Positions 15,901 through 23,974 of a DNA stretch of 64,000 nt are shown in pieces. Each line of letters begins with the position of its first letter. The stretch's first letter is position 1. The stretch comes from Bradyrhizobium vignae (lineage in GTDB: Bacteria; Pseudomonadota; Alphaproteobacteria; Rhizobiales; Xanthobacteraceae): the NCBI RefSeq assembly GCF_004114425.1, contig NZ_RDQF01000030.1, positions 1 through 64,000 on the forward strand, read 5' to 3'. Both the position numbers and the translations under genes were made by a program. The notes below the pieces were generated by a model that searched no databases, was not told the origin of the DNA, and saw only the letters and a list, made by a program, of their open reading frames with translations.

Positions 15901-16542
15901 CTATCTTGCATCTTGAAGGCCTTTCAGGCGACGTGCGATTCCGTCTTTAAGCTCTCGCATATTCCGGAAGTGAATTACCGGATAGTCTTTGACGTCAAAA
16001 TGAAGTTTCGTTCCGGCGCGAGCAATGTAGATCGGCGTTTTCCCGATGCCATGTGCAAATCCAGCTTCCCAAAAGACATTTGGTCTTTCGAGCGTCAGGT
16101 CGACGAAGACATACTCCGCCTTACGAATAGACTCCAGTATGCGGTCGGTGATGCGGTCATTAGATTCGACGTCGTCAACCCGTTCCGCGGCGATGCCGAA
16201 ATCTTTCGAAGCCTCTTTAATCGCTTCTAGAACGTCAACGAGCTGATGGTCGTTCTCGTCGATTGCCATCGCGACAAACGCATAACCCTTCTGAATTTCG
16301 GCGACCACCTGTGCTACTTCTCTGGCCTTTTTGGGAGAAGGACTGAGCAGTTCGGCAATGGTAAGATCAATCATGTCGCCAATAATTGGAACCAAGCTCA
16401 ATAGATACGGTCGGTCGTACATCAAGTCGAAAGGGTTTGCATTGCGCATCATCAATCCCCCCACGGCAGGGGGCGGACTGATCGTTATCAATTTGAGGCA
16501 ACCAGCCTCTGTAACCTCTCGCTCGACCGCTGGTCTATTCAA
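15901..16542 (-). CDS. TIR / nucleoside-deoxyribosyltransferase-like protein (candidate effector)
   Basis: 213 aa. The first 70 residues include TISPPPAVGGLMMRNANPFD, a conserved segment of unknown function. From about residue 85 the fold is Rossmann-like: KGYAFVAMAIDEND, then AERVDDVESNDRITDRILES, IRKAEYVFVDLTLERPNVFW, EAGFAHGIGKTPIYIA. The DxT...NVFxExGxAHxxGK motif, with its Glu in FWEAGFAHG, is typical of the TIR-like/NDT superfamily, which cleaves nucleotides or NAD and is common in anti-phage systems. The start at 16542 is TTG; no ATG exists in that frame upstream, so the N-terminus may be truncated, with residues such as EWLN upstream still in frame. Confidence 0.7.
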   Translation of the reverse strand: MNRPAVEREVTEAGCLKLITISPPPAVGGLMMRNANPFDLMYDRPYLLSLVPIIGDMIDLTIAELLSPSPKKAREVAQVVAEIQKGYAFVAMAIDENDHQLVDVLEAIKEASKDFGIAAERVDDVESNDRITDRILESIRKAEYVFVDLTLERPNVFWEAGFAHGIGKTPIYIARAGTKLHFDVKDYPVIHFRNMRELKDGIARRLKGLQDAR

Positions 16543-16633
16543 GTTCAGCCATTCGCGCGTTTCGTCATTGGGCTTGTCATGCCAAGCTCGAAGCCTGGCT
16601 TTAAACGTTCTTGCCTACCTCACCAACTATTTC

Positions 16634-16858
16634 ATGGCCGCTATCGAAGGATCCAAGGAATATTTCTACGAGTATCCCTTCATTCGCGAGACGCCTCGAA
16701 CCGGCAGGATGAAGCGTATCAACAGACTGTTTCACGTTCTCTCGTTTCTTACCGCACTCGGATCACTTACCCTCTTCATCGTCGGAATGTGGGTTACCAG
16801 CGATAAGGTTACAAAGCTGATAGAGAGCAGGTCCATAACCAGGACCATGGGCGGCTAG
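16634..16858 (+). CDS. Small single-pass membrane protein (74 aa)
   Basis: From the ATG at 16634: MAAIEGSKEYFYEYPFIRET, basic PRTGRMKRINRLFH, then one transmembrane helix (LTALGSLTLFIVGMWV) and a polar tail. It lacks an evident ribosome binding site, and the same frame extends 300 bases upstream, so it may be a fragment of a larger protein. Its TAG stop is immediately followed by the ATG of the nuclease gene, so the two are probably co-translated. Confidence 0.45.
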   Translation: MAAIEGSKEYFYEYPFIRETPRTGRMKRINRLFHVLSFLTALGSLTLFIVGMWVTSDKVTKLIESRSITRTMGG

Positions 16859-17362
16859 ATGGTGCTGCCGGCAGGTTCGATACTATTGCTTTTGACAGGT
16901 AGTGCGTTTGCGAATGGCATTATTGGACAGGCCAGCATCATTGACGGCGACACGCTCGAAATCCACGGCACCCATATTCGCTTGTGGGGCATCGATGCGC
17001 CCGAAAGCTCGCAGCTCTGCCGGGGCGAGGACAGCTTGCCTTATCGTTGCGGAGCCAAGGCCGCGAATGAGCTGGACAGGTTTATCGTGGGAAGGCCGAT
17101 TAGCTGTGAGCCTGTCAGTACTGACAGGTACGGGCGGACAGTCGCAGCGTGCTCAGTGAGCGACGTTGATCTTGCGGAATGGCTCGTCCGTAACGGACTC
17201 GCGTTGGATTGGCCGAAGTACTCGAAAGGCAGATACGAACGCGCGCAGCACAATGCCGAACAGGCTGAACGTGGCATTTGGGCGGGGCGCTATGTCGCGC
17301 CTTGGCTGTATCGGGCTTGCATAAACCGGGGAGGGCAGCCGGTTGGGTGCTCGGACGAATAG
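16859..17362 (+). CDS. Secreted SNase-family (thermonuclease) nuclease
   Basis: 167 aa beginning directly after the preceding stop. Residues 1-19 form a signal peptide ending AFA. The staphylococcal-nuclease fold follows: ASIIDGDTLEIHGTHIRLWG, IDAPESSQLC, DRYGRTVAACSV, and DVDLAEWLVRNGLALDWPKY. The catalytic residues correspond to Arg in IRLWG, Glu in APES and Arg in DRYGR. It ends with a Cys-rich tail (RACINRGGQPVGC). It should be a calcium-dependent periplasmic or extracellular DNA/RNA nuclease. Confidence 0.9.
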   Translation: MVLPAGSILLLLTGSAFANGIIGQASIIDGDTLEIHGTHIRLWGIDAPESSQLCRGEDSLPYRCGAKAANELDRFIVGRPISCEPVSTDRYGRTVAACSVSDVDLAEWLVRNGLALDWPKYSKGRYERAQHNAEQAERGIWAGRYVAPWLYRACINRGGQPVGCSDE

Positions 17363-17373
17363 GGGAACACGAT

Positions 17374-17991
17374 ATGTTCGATTTTTTTAGACGGAAATCA
17401 CCAGGCGAGCCGACATCCGACGCGTTAAGGCCGTGGGTCGCCATGGAAAGAAGCACCGTTTCGCTCGTTAGAGATTTCGCTAAGCTCGGCACTCTCGACA
17501 TGTTTGCCGGTGCGACCTTCGCTCTCCATCAAGATGCTTTGCAGGCTTACTCAGTTGACCTGCGCGGGAATATATTCCCGGTGATAGCGCTAGACAAGGC
17601 GAAGCCTCATCACCTCGGAAGCTTCCCAGAACGATTCGAGCTACTGCTCAAAGCACTGCACGACATAGACAATCATAACTTGGACTACATTAGTTCGGAG
17701 AAACCTGAAGGCTGCACGGATGATGAGCACCGCGCCAATTTGCTAATCGCGCGCATGAAATCCGAAGCATCACGCGTTTGGTTGTTGACTATCATGTCGA
17801 AGACTGAGGGGTTTTCAGAGCTGAGGCTCGGAGCCAAGATCGTTTGGACAATCCTTCAAACCGTGCGGGTCGAAGATTTGACTGAACGGGCTAAGGATTT
17901 TACAGGTTTCTATTTCAACGACGTGCGGACTGCGTCACCCGCCCTAGACCACTGGCCTAAGAGCCTCGATTTCCTCGACGTGAAGTTCTGA
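17374..17991 (+). CDS. Hypothetical protein (205 aa) beside the nuclease
   Basis: Starts MFDFFRRKSPGEPTSDALRP at 17374, 11 bases after the nuclease stop. It is mixed alpha/beta with helical segments (FELLLKALHDIDNHNLDYIS, ANLLIARMKSEASRVWLLTI, GAKIVWTILQTVRVEDLTER) and ends FLDVKF. No domain recognised. Base composition is AT-richer than core genes. A short frame at 18066 starts with a similar MFGFFKKK motif, suggesting a second, decayed copy. Confidence 0.7.
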   Translation: MFDFFRRKSPGEPTSDALRPWVAMERSTVSLVRDFAKLGTLDMFAGATFALHQDALQAYSVDLRGNIFPVIALDKAKPHHLGSFPERFELLLKALHDIDNHNLDYISSEKPEGCTDDEHRANLLIARMKSEASRVWLLTIMSKTEGFSELRLGAKIVWTILQTVRVEDLTERAKDFTGFYFNDVRTASPALDHWPKSLDFLDVKF

Positions 17992-18552
17992 TTCCTCGCA
18001 AATGAACAGGGTGCTTTCATAGGCTGTGAGCCTGGAAGTAATTTCGCTACTGCGGAGCAAATGACGTGTTTGGCTTCTTCAAGAAAAAGCATGCTATCGA
18101 CATTTGCGGTCGCCTTGTTGCTTGAGGTCCTTTCGTCCTTCTGCAATAGCGCAGACGGCAGGAGGCTTAAGCCCGCGCGAGCTTGAACTCGCGCGCAAGG
18201 CGGTCGACCCACATGGCAGGAGCCCCGGAGGTGTTCTATCTTCCAGCGCCAAGCGCAGGCATTGAAAGCTCTGACTCTCTACCGCAGACCAAGACGCCAT
18301 CGCCAAGCGAACGTGGCGAGCGGCTTCAACTGTGGTGAGAAATTGAGACATGGCATGTTCCTTGGATGAGGGCGGTTGCCGCGGTTCAAGCCGTCTATCC
18401 AAGGAACGAGAGAAACAACGCGCTGCCCGAAGCGCGACACCTTGGCTTGAACACTAAAATGCTATCCCAGATTGTCAGGAAGTCAACGGCAACACGCAAT
18501 AGCCTGCTGCCGTCGTTATCTGCGGCACCTGAATTGCTGCGCCCCGCTGGAT
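17992..18552. other. Gene-remnant zone before the integrase
   Basis: On the plus strand, a GTG at 18066 opens MFGFFKKKHAIDICGRLVA and stops at 18123-18125. Shifted frames continue as LLEVLSSFCNSADGRRLKPA to 18186. This looks like a broken relative of the 205-aa gene upstream. On the minus strand there is an HTH-like remnant (listed separately). The rest, 18352-18552, has no supported gene. Confidence 0.4.
18094..18351 (-). pseudogene. HTH (MerR/excisionase-like) remnant
   Basis: From the ATG at 18351, MSQFLTTVEAARHVRLAMAS starts exactly like helix-turn-helix_17 proteins, in which LTTxEAAxxVRLA is the first helix and turn. The following residues do not complete the domain (no GPxFxxLGRxVxY core), and the frame ends in low-complexity sequence, so it looks frameshifted or truncated. 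Its position next to the integrase fits an old excisionase. Confidence 0.35.
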
Positions 18553-19938
18553 TTAGCTGGCTACAGCGATTTGCTGCTCCTCGATGGGGACGACATTTTC
18601 ACGATCAAAGACGATTTCAGGCCTAGAAAAATTGGGTTTGACGCCCACGATCTTGCGGAGCTCGGCCTCAAGGATTTCCGTAACCCGTCGCTTCTCCGGC
18701 AGCATGTCGTACTTGTCGTAGGTGGCCGTGACATCGCCCTCCAGGTGGTCAAGCAGCGCCTTAACGTCCTCGCGTTTGGCGCCCCCGCGGCGTGCGATCG
18801 TTGCGGCAGTGCGCCTGAGATCGTGCGGTGTGAAGTGGGCTAGGCCGAGATGCTCTCGGATGCCCTTGCGCGCCGGTCGTTTGCCTTTGCCCGGCCGGCC
18901 GTTCAAGGCTGCGGACAACGAGTCTCGGGTGATCGGCAATAGTGGTTGCTGCTGTGGTTCTGTACGGGTGCTGTTTGCTCCTTCATCGATGCCCGTCTCC
19001 GCCTGGGTCGACCAGGAACAGAAAAGGGCCCCTTGATCGTCCCGCGTGATTGCCTCTCGGATGATGGCGACCGCCAATGCATTCAACGGGACAATCACTT
19101 CCCGACGCTTCTTTACCCGATGTTTTGGGATGTGGTACTGCGGATCCTCGCCTGTGAATCCAACCAGTTCCGGAATGAGCAAGCCCGCAGACTGGCCAGG
19201 CCGGACCATGGTGGCCAAGATGAAGCGGAGGGCGAGGGCGACCGCACGTCCGGCCGGCAACTCCGGATCATCCAGGCCCCACCACAAGGTCCGGATCTCC
19301 TCATCATTGAGGACGCGTTCACGGGCAGTTTCTTGGTAGCGCCGGCGCATGTCGGCTACCGGGTTGATCGATACATGCTTCCGCCCCGGCTCCTTAGCCC
19401 AGGAAAATAGGGTGTGCAGGATCGATTGCGTCCGGTTAGCGCCGACTGGCGCGGTGGCGCCGATCTCCTCGAGCAATTCGGCGACGTCGTCATCAGTGAT
19501 TTCGGAGGCGATTCGGCGCTTCCACTTGGCCCGGGGCTTCTTTAGGTAGCCCTCATCGTTCTTCCAGCTCGATTTCCGCACCTTGGCATATTGGTCAAGG
19601 TAGAGCTGGGCGAGCTCGTCGAAAGTCAACCGGTCGCGCTTGGGCCGATTCGCTCGCTTCTCCGCGGCGGGGTCAGCGCCATTGGCAATGTTCCCCAGCA
19701 GGATCTTGGCTTGGGTGCGAGCTGCCTCTGGCGCCAGCTTGCCGACTGCAGCCACGGTGTAGCGCCGGACCGGCGCCGTACGGCCGGTTCCCGCCCGGTA
19801 GACAATAATGAACGACTTGGCCCCGGTGGGGCGGACGCGCACCCCAAACCCGGGAAGCTTCGCGTCCCATACCGTGTATTCGGACGCCTGCTTTTCCAGG
19901 CCGTCAACCAGGCTCTTCGTGATGGTTTGACCGCTCAT
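18553..19938 (-). CDS. Tyrosine recombinase/integrase, P4-like
   Basis: 461 aa from the ATG at 19938, chosen because GGAGGG sits just upstream in the minus reading. Residues 1-90 form the arm-binding DUF4102-type domain (KLPGFGVRVRPTGAKSFIIV), 100-200 the core-binding helices, and 205-430 the catalytic domain: Arg246 in ATMVRPGQS, HDLRRT with His372 and Arg375, His398 in LLDHLEG, and the nucleophile Tyr407 in TATYDKY. All catalytic residues are present. It reads towards the island interior and its start is about 145 bases from the tRNA-Pro half-site, as expected for an island integrase. Confidence 0.9.
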   Translation of the reverse strand: MSGQTITKSLVDGLEKQASEYTVWDAKLPGFGVRVRPTGAKSFIIVYRAGTGRTAPVRRYTVAAVGKLAPEAARTQAKILLGNIANGADPAAEKRANRPKRDRLTFDELAQLYLDQYAKVRKSSWKNDEGYLKKPRAKWKRRIASEITDDDVAELLEEIGATAPVGANRTQSILHTLFSWAKEPGRKHVSINPVADMRRRYQETARERVLNDEEIRTLWWGLDDPELPAGRAVALALRFILATMVRPGQSAGLLIPELVGFTGEDPQYHIPKHRVKKRREVIVPLNALAVAIIREAITRDDQGALFCSWSTQAETGIDEGANSTRTEPQQQPLLPITRDSLSAALNGRPGKGKRPARKGIREHLGLAHFTPHDLRRTAATIARRGGAKREDVKALLDHLEGDVTATYDKYDMLPEKRRVTEILEAELRKIVGVKPNFSRPEIVFDRENVVPIEEQQIAVAS

Positions 19939-20082
19939 TTGCCCTCCGGGAAGCACGGGGGAAGCACCGCGGTGCCAATCACAGCAGGCGCCTGATACCG
20001 GATGGTTATGGCGCGGCCGGTTTTCCTCGCGACGTTAGGGCGCGTGAGGGGGGCTGAGGGTAGGTGAGGGAATAGCTGGTAT

Positions 20083-20129
20083 GTTTTGGGTACTGCAGGT
20101 CGTTGGTTCGAATCCAGCTGCCCCGACCA
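20083..20129 (+). other. tRNA-Pro(UGG) 3'-half, likely attachment site (attR)
   Basis: The sequence from the anticodon loop TTTGGGT (20085-20091, anticodon TGG with G37) runs through the 3' anticodon strand actgc, the T-stem gttgg/ccagc around ttcgaat, the acceptor strand tgccccg, discriminator A and CCA at 20127-20129. The 5' half is absent: bases left of 20083 do not pair. Elements that insert into tRNA genes leave such a copy at the far end. The intact gene should be left of the island; I did not see it in the window. Confidence 0.8.
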
Positions 20130-20174
20130 GTCCCGAGGTTGAGCGCCACGTCCGTTCCTCGGAGGCGCACATCC

Positions 20175-20396
20175 TCAAGACAGCATCCAACCGACGATGC
20201 GCCAGGCGATCCAGGCGAGAGCGCAGATCCACCCCAGCATCACCAATCCGGCCACGCCTATCCCGCAGATGGCGAACAGGGAGCTTCCAGCCTCCGGCGT
20301 GTTGGTCACATTCTCCTGGATCTCGATCTGACCCACCGCCTCGCTCCCACTTGTGGGTTGCCGGTGATGGATCTCTGCTAGTTCGCGAAAATTCAC
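20175..20396 (-). CDS. Small membrane protein (73 aa)
   Basis: Starts MNFRELAEIHHRQPTSGSEA at 20396. A polar N-terminus is followed by a long hydrophobic region (SLFAICGIGVAGLVMLGWIC, ALAWIAWRIVGWML) that makes two short or one long transmembrane segment. No family recognised. It is the first gene beyond the attachment site. Confidence 0.55.
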   Translation of the reverse strand: MNFRELAEIHHRQPTSGSEAVGQIEIQENVTNTPEAGSSLFAICGIGVAGLVMLGWICALAWIAWRIVGWMLS

Positions 20397-20672
20397 GGCC
20401 GCGCTCCGGCTCGAGTGGATTTGGGCATGCGGGAAAAAGTGGCAACTCGTATCTCGGGGATAGGTTGCGAGGTGAGGGCCAGAAAGGCGCCCGCCCGGGA
20501 TTTTTCACGTCCTGCCGTCCGCTTCGCGCGGCATCAGCAAAGCCTCATCGAACCTTTGCGCGTCGCCATAGACATATCTGCATTGGGGATTTCAGCGCCC
20601 AATGTCTAAACGGACGCCGCCAAGCGATGATATTCCGCTTGCGCGGCGTTGCGCTTTTTCCGGCCGCGCTGG

Positions 20673-20828
20673 TCAGCTCGACGCGTGCCAGCCGGGCGGA
20701 AACGGGACGAAGGACCAGACCGCCTGGTTGTCGTTGGCGGCTTGCGGCGGCTCCTGTGACGGCGTTCTCACGATCGGCGCGGGCGCCATTCGCAACGCGA
20801 GGCGCAGGCGTGCACATTGCAATTTCAT
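20673..20828 (-). CDS. Possible 51-aa peptide with NDNQ motif
   Basis: The frame from the ATG at 20828 reads MKLQCARLRLALRMAPAPIV and ends ANDNQAVWSFVPFPPGW plus three residues. The AANDNQ segment near the end recurs in short rhizobial proteins. Only a GGGGAA-like site precedes it. An upstream frame to 20936 exists. Listed as tentative. Confidence 0.35.
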   Translation of the reverse strand: MKLQCARLRLALRMAPAPIVRTPSQEPPQAANDNQAVWSFVPFPPGWHASS

Positions 20829-21166
20829 TGTCGTTGTTCCCCGCAAATCAACTTTTTTTGCAAACGTCCGATTGCTGGCAAAGCCCGACGTCAGCTCGAA
20901 AATCACCGTGCGCTGAAATAGCGCGCTCGTTCTCAAATCACGTATATTCTAGAAAAGCCGGCGCCGGCTTTCAACCGATCGCGCCGATCCATCCCAAGAA
21001 GTAAGGTTGATCGGTTAGGTTAAAGGCGAGCGGCTGTTGCGGCCGCTCGGGTGGCTGTTATCAGCTCGGACCCGGCTCGCGATGGGCTGCCCTTCTGTGC
21101 GACCACAGATCACGGTTCGTCGCAGCGCGCGTATCGGTTGAGTTCTGCGCCAGCGAGTTCTGTGCC
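20829..21166. other. Gap without supported gene
   Basis: A longer minus frame extends to 20936, and minus-strand frames at about 21061-21301 look like noise. No RNA gene or repeat seen. Confidence 0.35.
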
Positions 21167-21361
21167 ATGTCTTTTGATCTTGACCTCAAGACCGTCGACC
21201 CGCAGTCGAGCTGGACGGAGATCTGGCATCTCTGGACCGTGATCGTGCCGCGCCGCTCCATCAATGGGCAGTTCGTTGTCGGCAAGGTCTGGCGCCGCCA
21301 CGACGGCCGCGAATGGATCTACAAGAAATTCACGGAGTTCGACGGCGAAGAGGCGGCGTAG
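21167..21361 (+). CDS. Hypothetical protein (64 aa)
   Basis: From the ATG at 21167: MSFDLDLKTVDPQSSWTEIW, HLWTVIVPRRSINGQFVVGK, then VWRRHDGREWIYKKFTEFD. The many Trp and alternating strands suggest a small beta-rich fold, and codon use is normal. It converges on the OpgC-like gene, with 10 bases between stops. No function recognised. Confidence 0.65.
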   Translation: MSFDLDLKTVDPQSSWTEIWHLWTVIVPRRSINGQFVVGKVWRRHDGREWIYKKFTEFDGEEAA

Positions 21362-21371
21362 CGGCCTCCTC

Positions 21372-22544
21372 TCAGGCCGCCTTCGCCTCTGCGGCCGGCT
21401 TGGCCGGTGGCGGCTTCAGCGGCTTGTCCTGCTTCTTCGACCACGAGATGTAATAGGCCACCGTCGTCATGATCGCGATGCCGGCGATGCTGACGAAAAT
21501 CTGCGCGAGCAGCGAGCCCGAACTCATCGACAGCTCGAAATGGCCGACGAAGGACAGGAACACGCCGACGCAGAACACGGCGAGCGACTGCTGGCCGCAC
21601 ACGATCAAGGGGTCGAACACCCTCCACTCCAGTCCCGGCCACTCCTTCGGCACGAAGCGGATCACCAGGATCACGATCACCACGAAATGGAGGAAGCGGT
21701 ACGGTGCAAGATTGGTCTTGTCGTTGGGGTTGAAGGCCGCGAACAGCCATTCCGGGAGCATGCCGCCAAGAGCGGGGAAGCGGCCGGCCATGGTCATGAC
21801 CAGCGCGAACAAGAGATAGCCTAGGCAGGCCCACAGGGTGATTGGCGAATTGATCAGCGCCATCGAGCGCCGGGCCCCGCCCATCGCGCACCAGGCGCCG
21901 AACACGAACAGCACCTGCCAGCAATAGGGGTTGAAGTACCACTGGCCGGCCGGATAGGCGTTCAGATTCCAGCCGAAATGGCGCGCGGCGAGCCACAGCA
22001 CGATCGACAGCGCCATCGTCAGGTCGGGCTTGCGCAGCATGAACCACAGCACCGGCGGAAACAGGCCCATCAGCACGATGTAGAGCGGCAGCACGTCGAG
22101 ATTGAGCGGCTTGAAGCGCAGGAACAGGCCCTGGCGCAGCGTCTCGGTGGCATTGTCGACGAGGCCGGCGACGTTGAACTCGTTGATCATCTCGGAATCG
22201 CCGAAGCGCAGCGCGAGATAGCTGATCGAGGCGATGTAGATCACGAACAGGATGATGTGGGCGACATAAAGCTGCCAGACCCGCTTGGTCAGCCGCGTGG
22301 CGCCGACGACGAAGCCGCGCTCCAGCATCATCCGCGCGTAGACGAAGGAGGCGGTATAGCCGGAGATGAAGACGAACAGATCGGCCGCGTCGGAAAAGCC
22401 GTAGTTGCGGGTCGTGATCCAGTTCACGACATTGTCGGGGATATGGTCGAGAAAGATCGCCCAGTTCGCGACACCGCGAAACAGGTCGAGCCTGAGATCA
22501 CGGCCCTTTTCAGGGAGCGTGGCGTTGATGTTCAGGAAGGCCAT
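21372..22544 (-). CDS. OpgC-like membrane protein
   Basis: OpgC-type proteins succinylate osmoregulated periplasmic glucans. The start at 22544 gives MAFLNINATLPEKGRDLRLD, then LFRGVANWAIFLDHIPDNVV, the family signature, and FSDAADLFVFISGYTASFVY. About ten transmembrane segments follow, ending in a Lys/Pro tail (DKPLKPPPAKPAAEAKAA). It is an acyltransferase-3-like inner-membrane protein. A TTG at 22634 would add 30 basic residues with no membrane logic, so I prefer 22544. It stands alone. Confidence 0.85.
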   Translation of the reverse strand: MAFLNINATLPEKGRDLRLDLFRGVANWAIFLDHIPDNVVNWITTRNYGFSDAADLFVFISGYTASFVYARMMLERGFVVGATRLTKRVWQLYVAHIILFVIYIASISYLALRFGDSEMINEFNVAGLVDNATETLRQGLFLRFKPLNLDVLPLYIVLMGLFPPVLWFMLRKPDLTMALSIVLWLAARHFGWNLNAYPAGQWYFNPYCWQVLFVFGAWCAMGGARRSMALINSPITLWACLGYLLFALVMTMAGRFPALGGMLPEWLFAAFNPNDKTNLAPYRFLHFVVIVILVIRFVPKEWPGLEWRVFDPLIVCGQQSLAVFCVGVFLSFVGHFELSMSSGSLLAQIFVSIAGIAIMTTVAYYISWSKKQDKPLKPPPAKPAAEAKAA

Positions 22545-22691
22545 GCGACGGGAGCTTTCGAAGGGGACGGATACGCTGGTGTCGGCGAGGCGGTGCCGCC
22601 GGGCGGGATGCCGGCGCCGGAGGCGGGTACGCAATTGTCACGGTGCAGCATAATGACTATACCGTTGGTGAGGGTGCCGGGGAGCCGGAAT

Positions 22692-22714
22692 CACCGATCA
22701 GTTCCCGATCGGTG
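22692..22714. promoter_or_regulatory. Perfect 8-bp inverted repeat
   Basis: caccgatc (22692-22699), 7-base loop, then gatcggtg (22707-22714), about 85 bases before the NDUFS4-type gene. It has no T-run, so it is more likely an operator or structured leader than a terminator, unproven. Confidence 0.4.
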
Positions 22715-22799
22715 TCTCTATACTATCCCCGAGATTTCCACCAACTGCCACCGTGACGCATCGAAATCGAACGAAAAGACGAAGAGGCCCGGACCAGCC

Positions 22800-23105
22800 A
22801 TGACCGCACGCATTTTCAAGCCCGCCAAGAACGCGATGCAATCCGGCCGGTCGAAGACGAAGGAATGGCAGCTCGACTACGAGCCGGAGCAGCCGCGCTC
22901 GGTCGAGCCGCTGATGGGTTGGACCTCGTCGAGCGACATGAAGCAGCAGATCACGCTGCGCTTCCACTCCAAGGAGGAGGCTATCGCCTATTGCGAGCGC
23001 AAAGGCATCGCCTACCAGGTGGTCGAGCCGCAGGAGTCGATCCGCCGGCCGGTTGCCTATGCCGACAATTTCTCGTTCCGTCGCGGCGAGCCCTGGACGC
23101 ATTGA
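22800..23105 (+). CDS. NADH dehydrogenase accessory subunit, NDUFS4-type
   Basis: 101 aa from the ATG at 22800: MTARIFKPAKNAMQSGRSKT, then KEWQLDYEPEQPRSVEPLMG and WTSSSDMKQQITLRFHSKEE. The A.IF.PAK.AMQSG...W.L..E......PLMGWT.S.D......L.F.....A..Y pattern is the ETC complex I subunit (18-kDa AQDQ) domain. In alphaproteobacteria it associates with respiratory complex I at the inner membrane. Length matches bacterial members. It stands alone. Confidence 0.9.
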   Translation: MTARIFKPAKNAMQSGRSKTKEWQLDYEPEQPRSVEPLMGWTSSSDMKQQITLRFHSKEEAIAYCERKGIAYQVVEPQESIRRPVAYADNFSFRRGEPWTH

Positions 23106-23244
23106 GGGGCGGGCGGCCGCCGGCGGGACAAGCCCGCCTTGATGGCGGAGAGGCATTCCGCCCGTACGTGACAACGTCACATCGGTGGCCAGCACCCCTT
23201 GGCATCAATTCCGCTGCGTGCTTCGCTGGGGCCATGACGAGCTC

Positions 23245-23754
23245 ATGGCGAGGCGGGGTATGGCGGGGCGTGACCAGCTCGACGGCGTCGATCTGAAGAT
23301 ACTATCCGAACTGCAGCAGGACGGGCGGGTGCGCAACAACGAGCTGGCACTGCGGGTCGGCGTGTCGGCGCCGAACTGCCTGCGGCGGCTGAAATCGCTG
23401 TTCAGCCGGGGCGTCATCCGGGCGGTGCGCGCCGTCATCGACGAGCGGTTGCTCGGCTATGAGGTGGTGTCGTTCGTCTCGATCCAGCTCGGCAGTCAGG
23501 CCCAGCCGGTGCTGGAGACGTTCGAGAGCTCGATCGCCGCGATCCCGCGCATCCAGCAGTGCTGGCGGATTTCGGGCGACACCGACTATCTCTTGAAATG
23601 CGTCGCGCCCAGCGTCGAGAGCATGCGCCAGCAGCTCCTGCATTTCGCCGCGATGCCGAACGTGAAGAACGTCCGCAGCTTCCCCGTGCTGGGCGTCGCG
23701 AAGGATGTGCCGCTGCCGTTGCAGGAGGTCGCGGTGGCGGCGCCGGCGGGATAG
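23245..23754 (+). CDS. Lrp/AsnC-family transcriptional regulator
   Basis: From the ATG at 23245 (169 aa). Residues 12-60 form the winged helix (DQLDGVDLKILSELQQDGRV, ELALRVGVSAPNCLRRLKSL); residues 70-150 form the ligand-sensing RAM domain (YEVVSFVSIQLGSQAQPVLE, VQ/QCWRISGDTDYLLKCVAP, MPNVKNVRSFPVLGVAKD). These regulators form octamers and usually control amino-acid metabolism. No gene is divergently adjacent, so targets are not evident. Confidence 0.85.
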   Translation: MARRGMAGRDQLDGVDLKILSELQQDGRVRNNELALRVGVSAPNCLRRLKSLFSRGVIRAVRAVIDERLLGYEVVSFVSIQLGSQAQPVLETFESSIAAIPRIQQCWRISGDTDYLLKCVAPSVESMRQQLLHFAAMPNVKNVRSFPVLGVAKDVPLPLQEVAVAAPAG

Positions 23755-23974
23755 GGATCTCGAGACATCCGTACGGACCGCTCGGCATTTCACGCAATCC
23801 GAATTATTGTGCATGAGTTAGTCACCTAACTGTGACATGTGATTTGCGAAGCCCTGCAATGCGCTGAGCCGTGATTGTCGGGTCCCTGGGCCGGCCTAGA
23901 TCCAAGGCGTGAACCTCCGCGTGCCTGGCATGCCGAGGACTTTTTTGTGGGACCCTGAAGCAGGAAAAGACACC

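Noticed and set aside
21978..22799. Long 5' extension of the NDUFS4-type frame
   Set aside because: His/Arg/Asp-rich antisense shadow of the OpgC-like gene; the true start is 22800.
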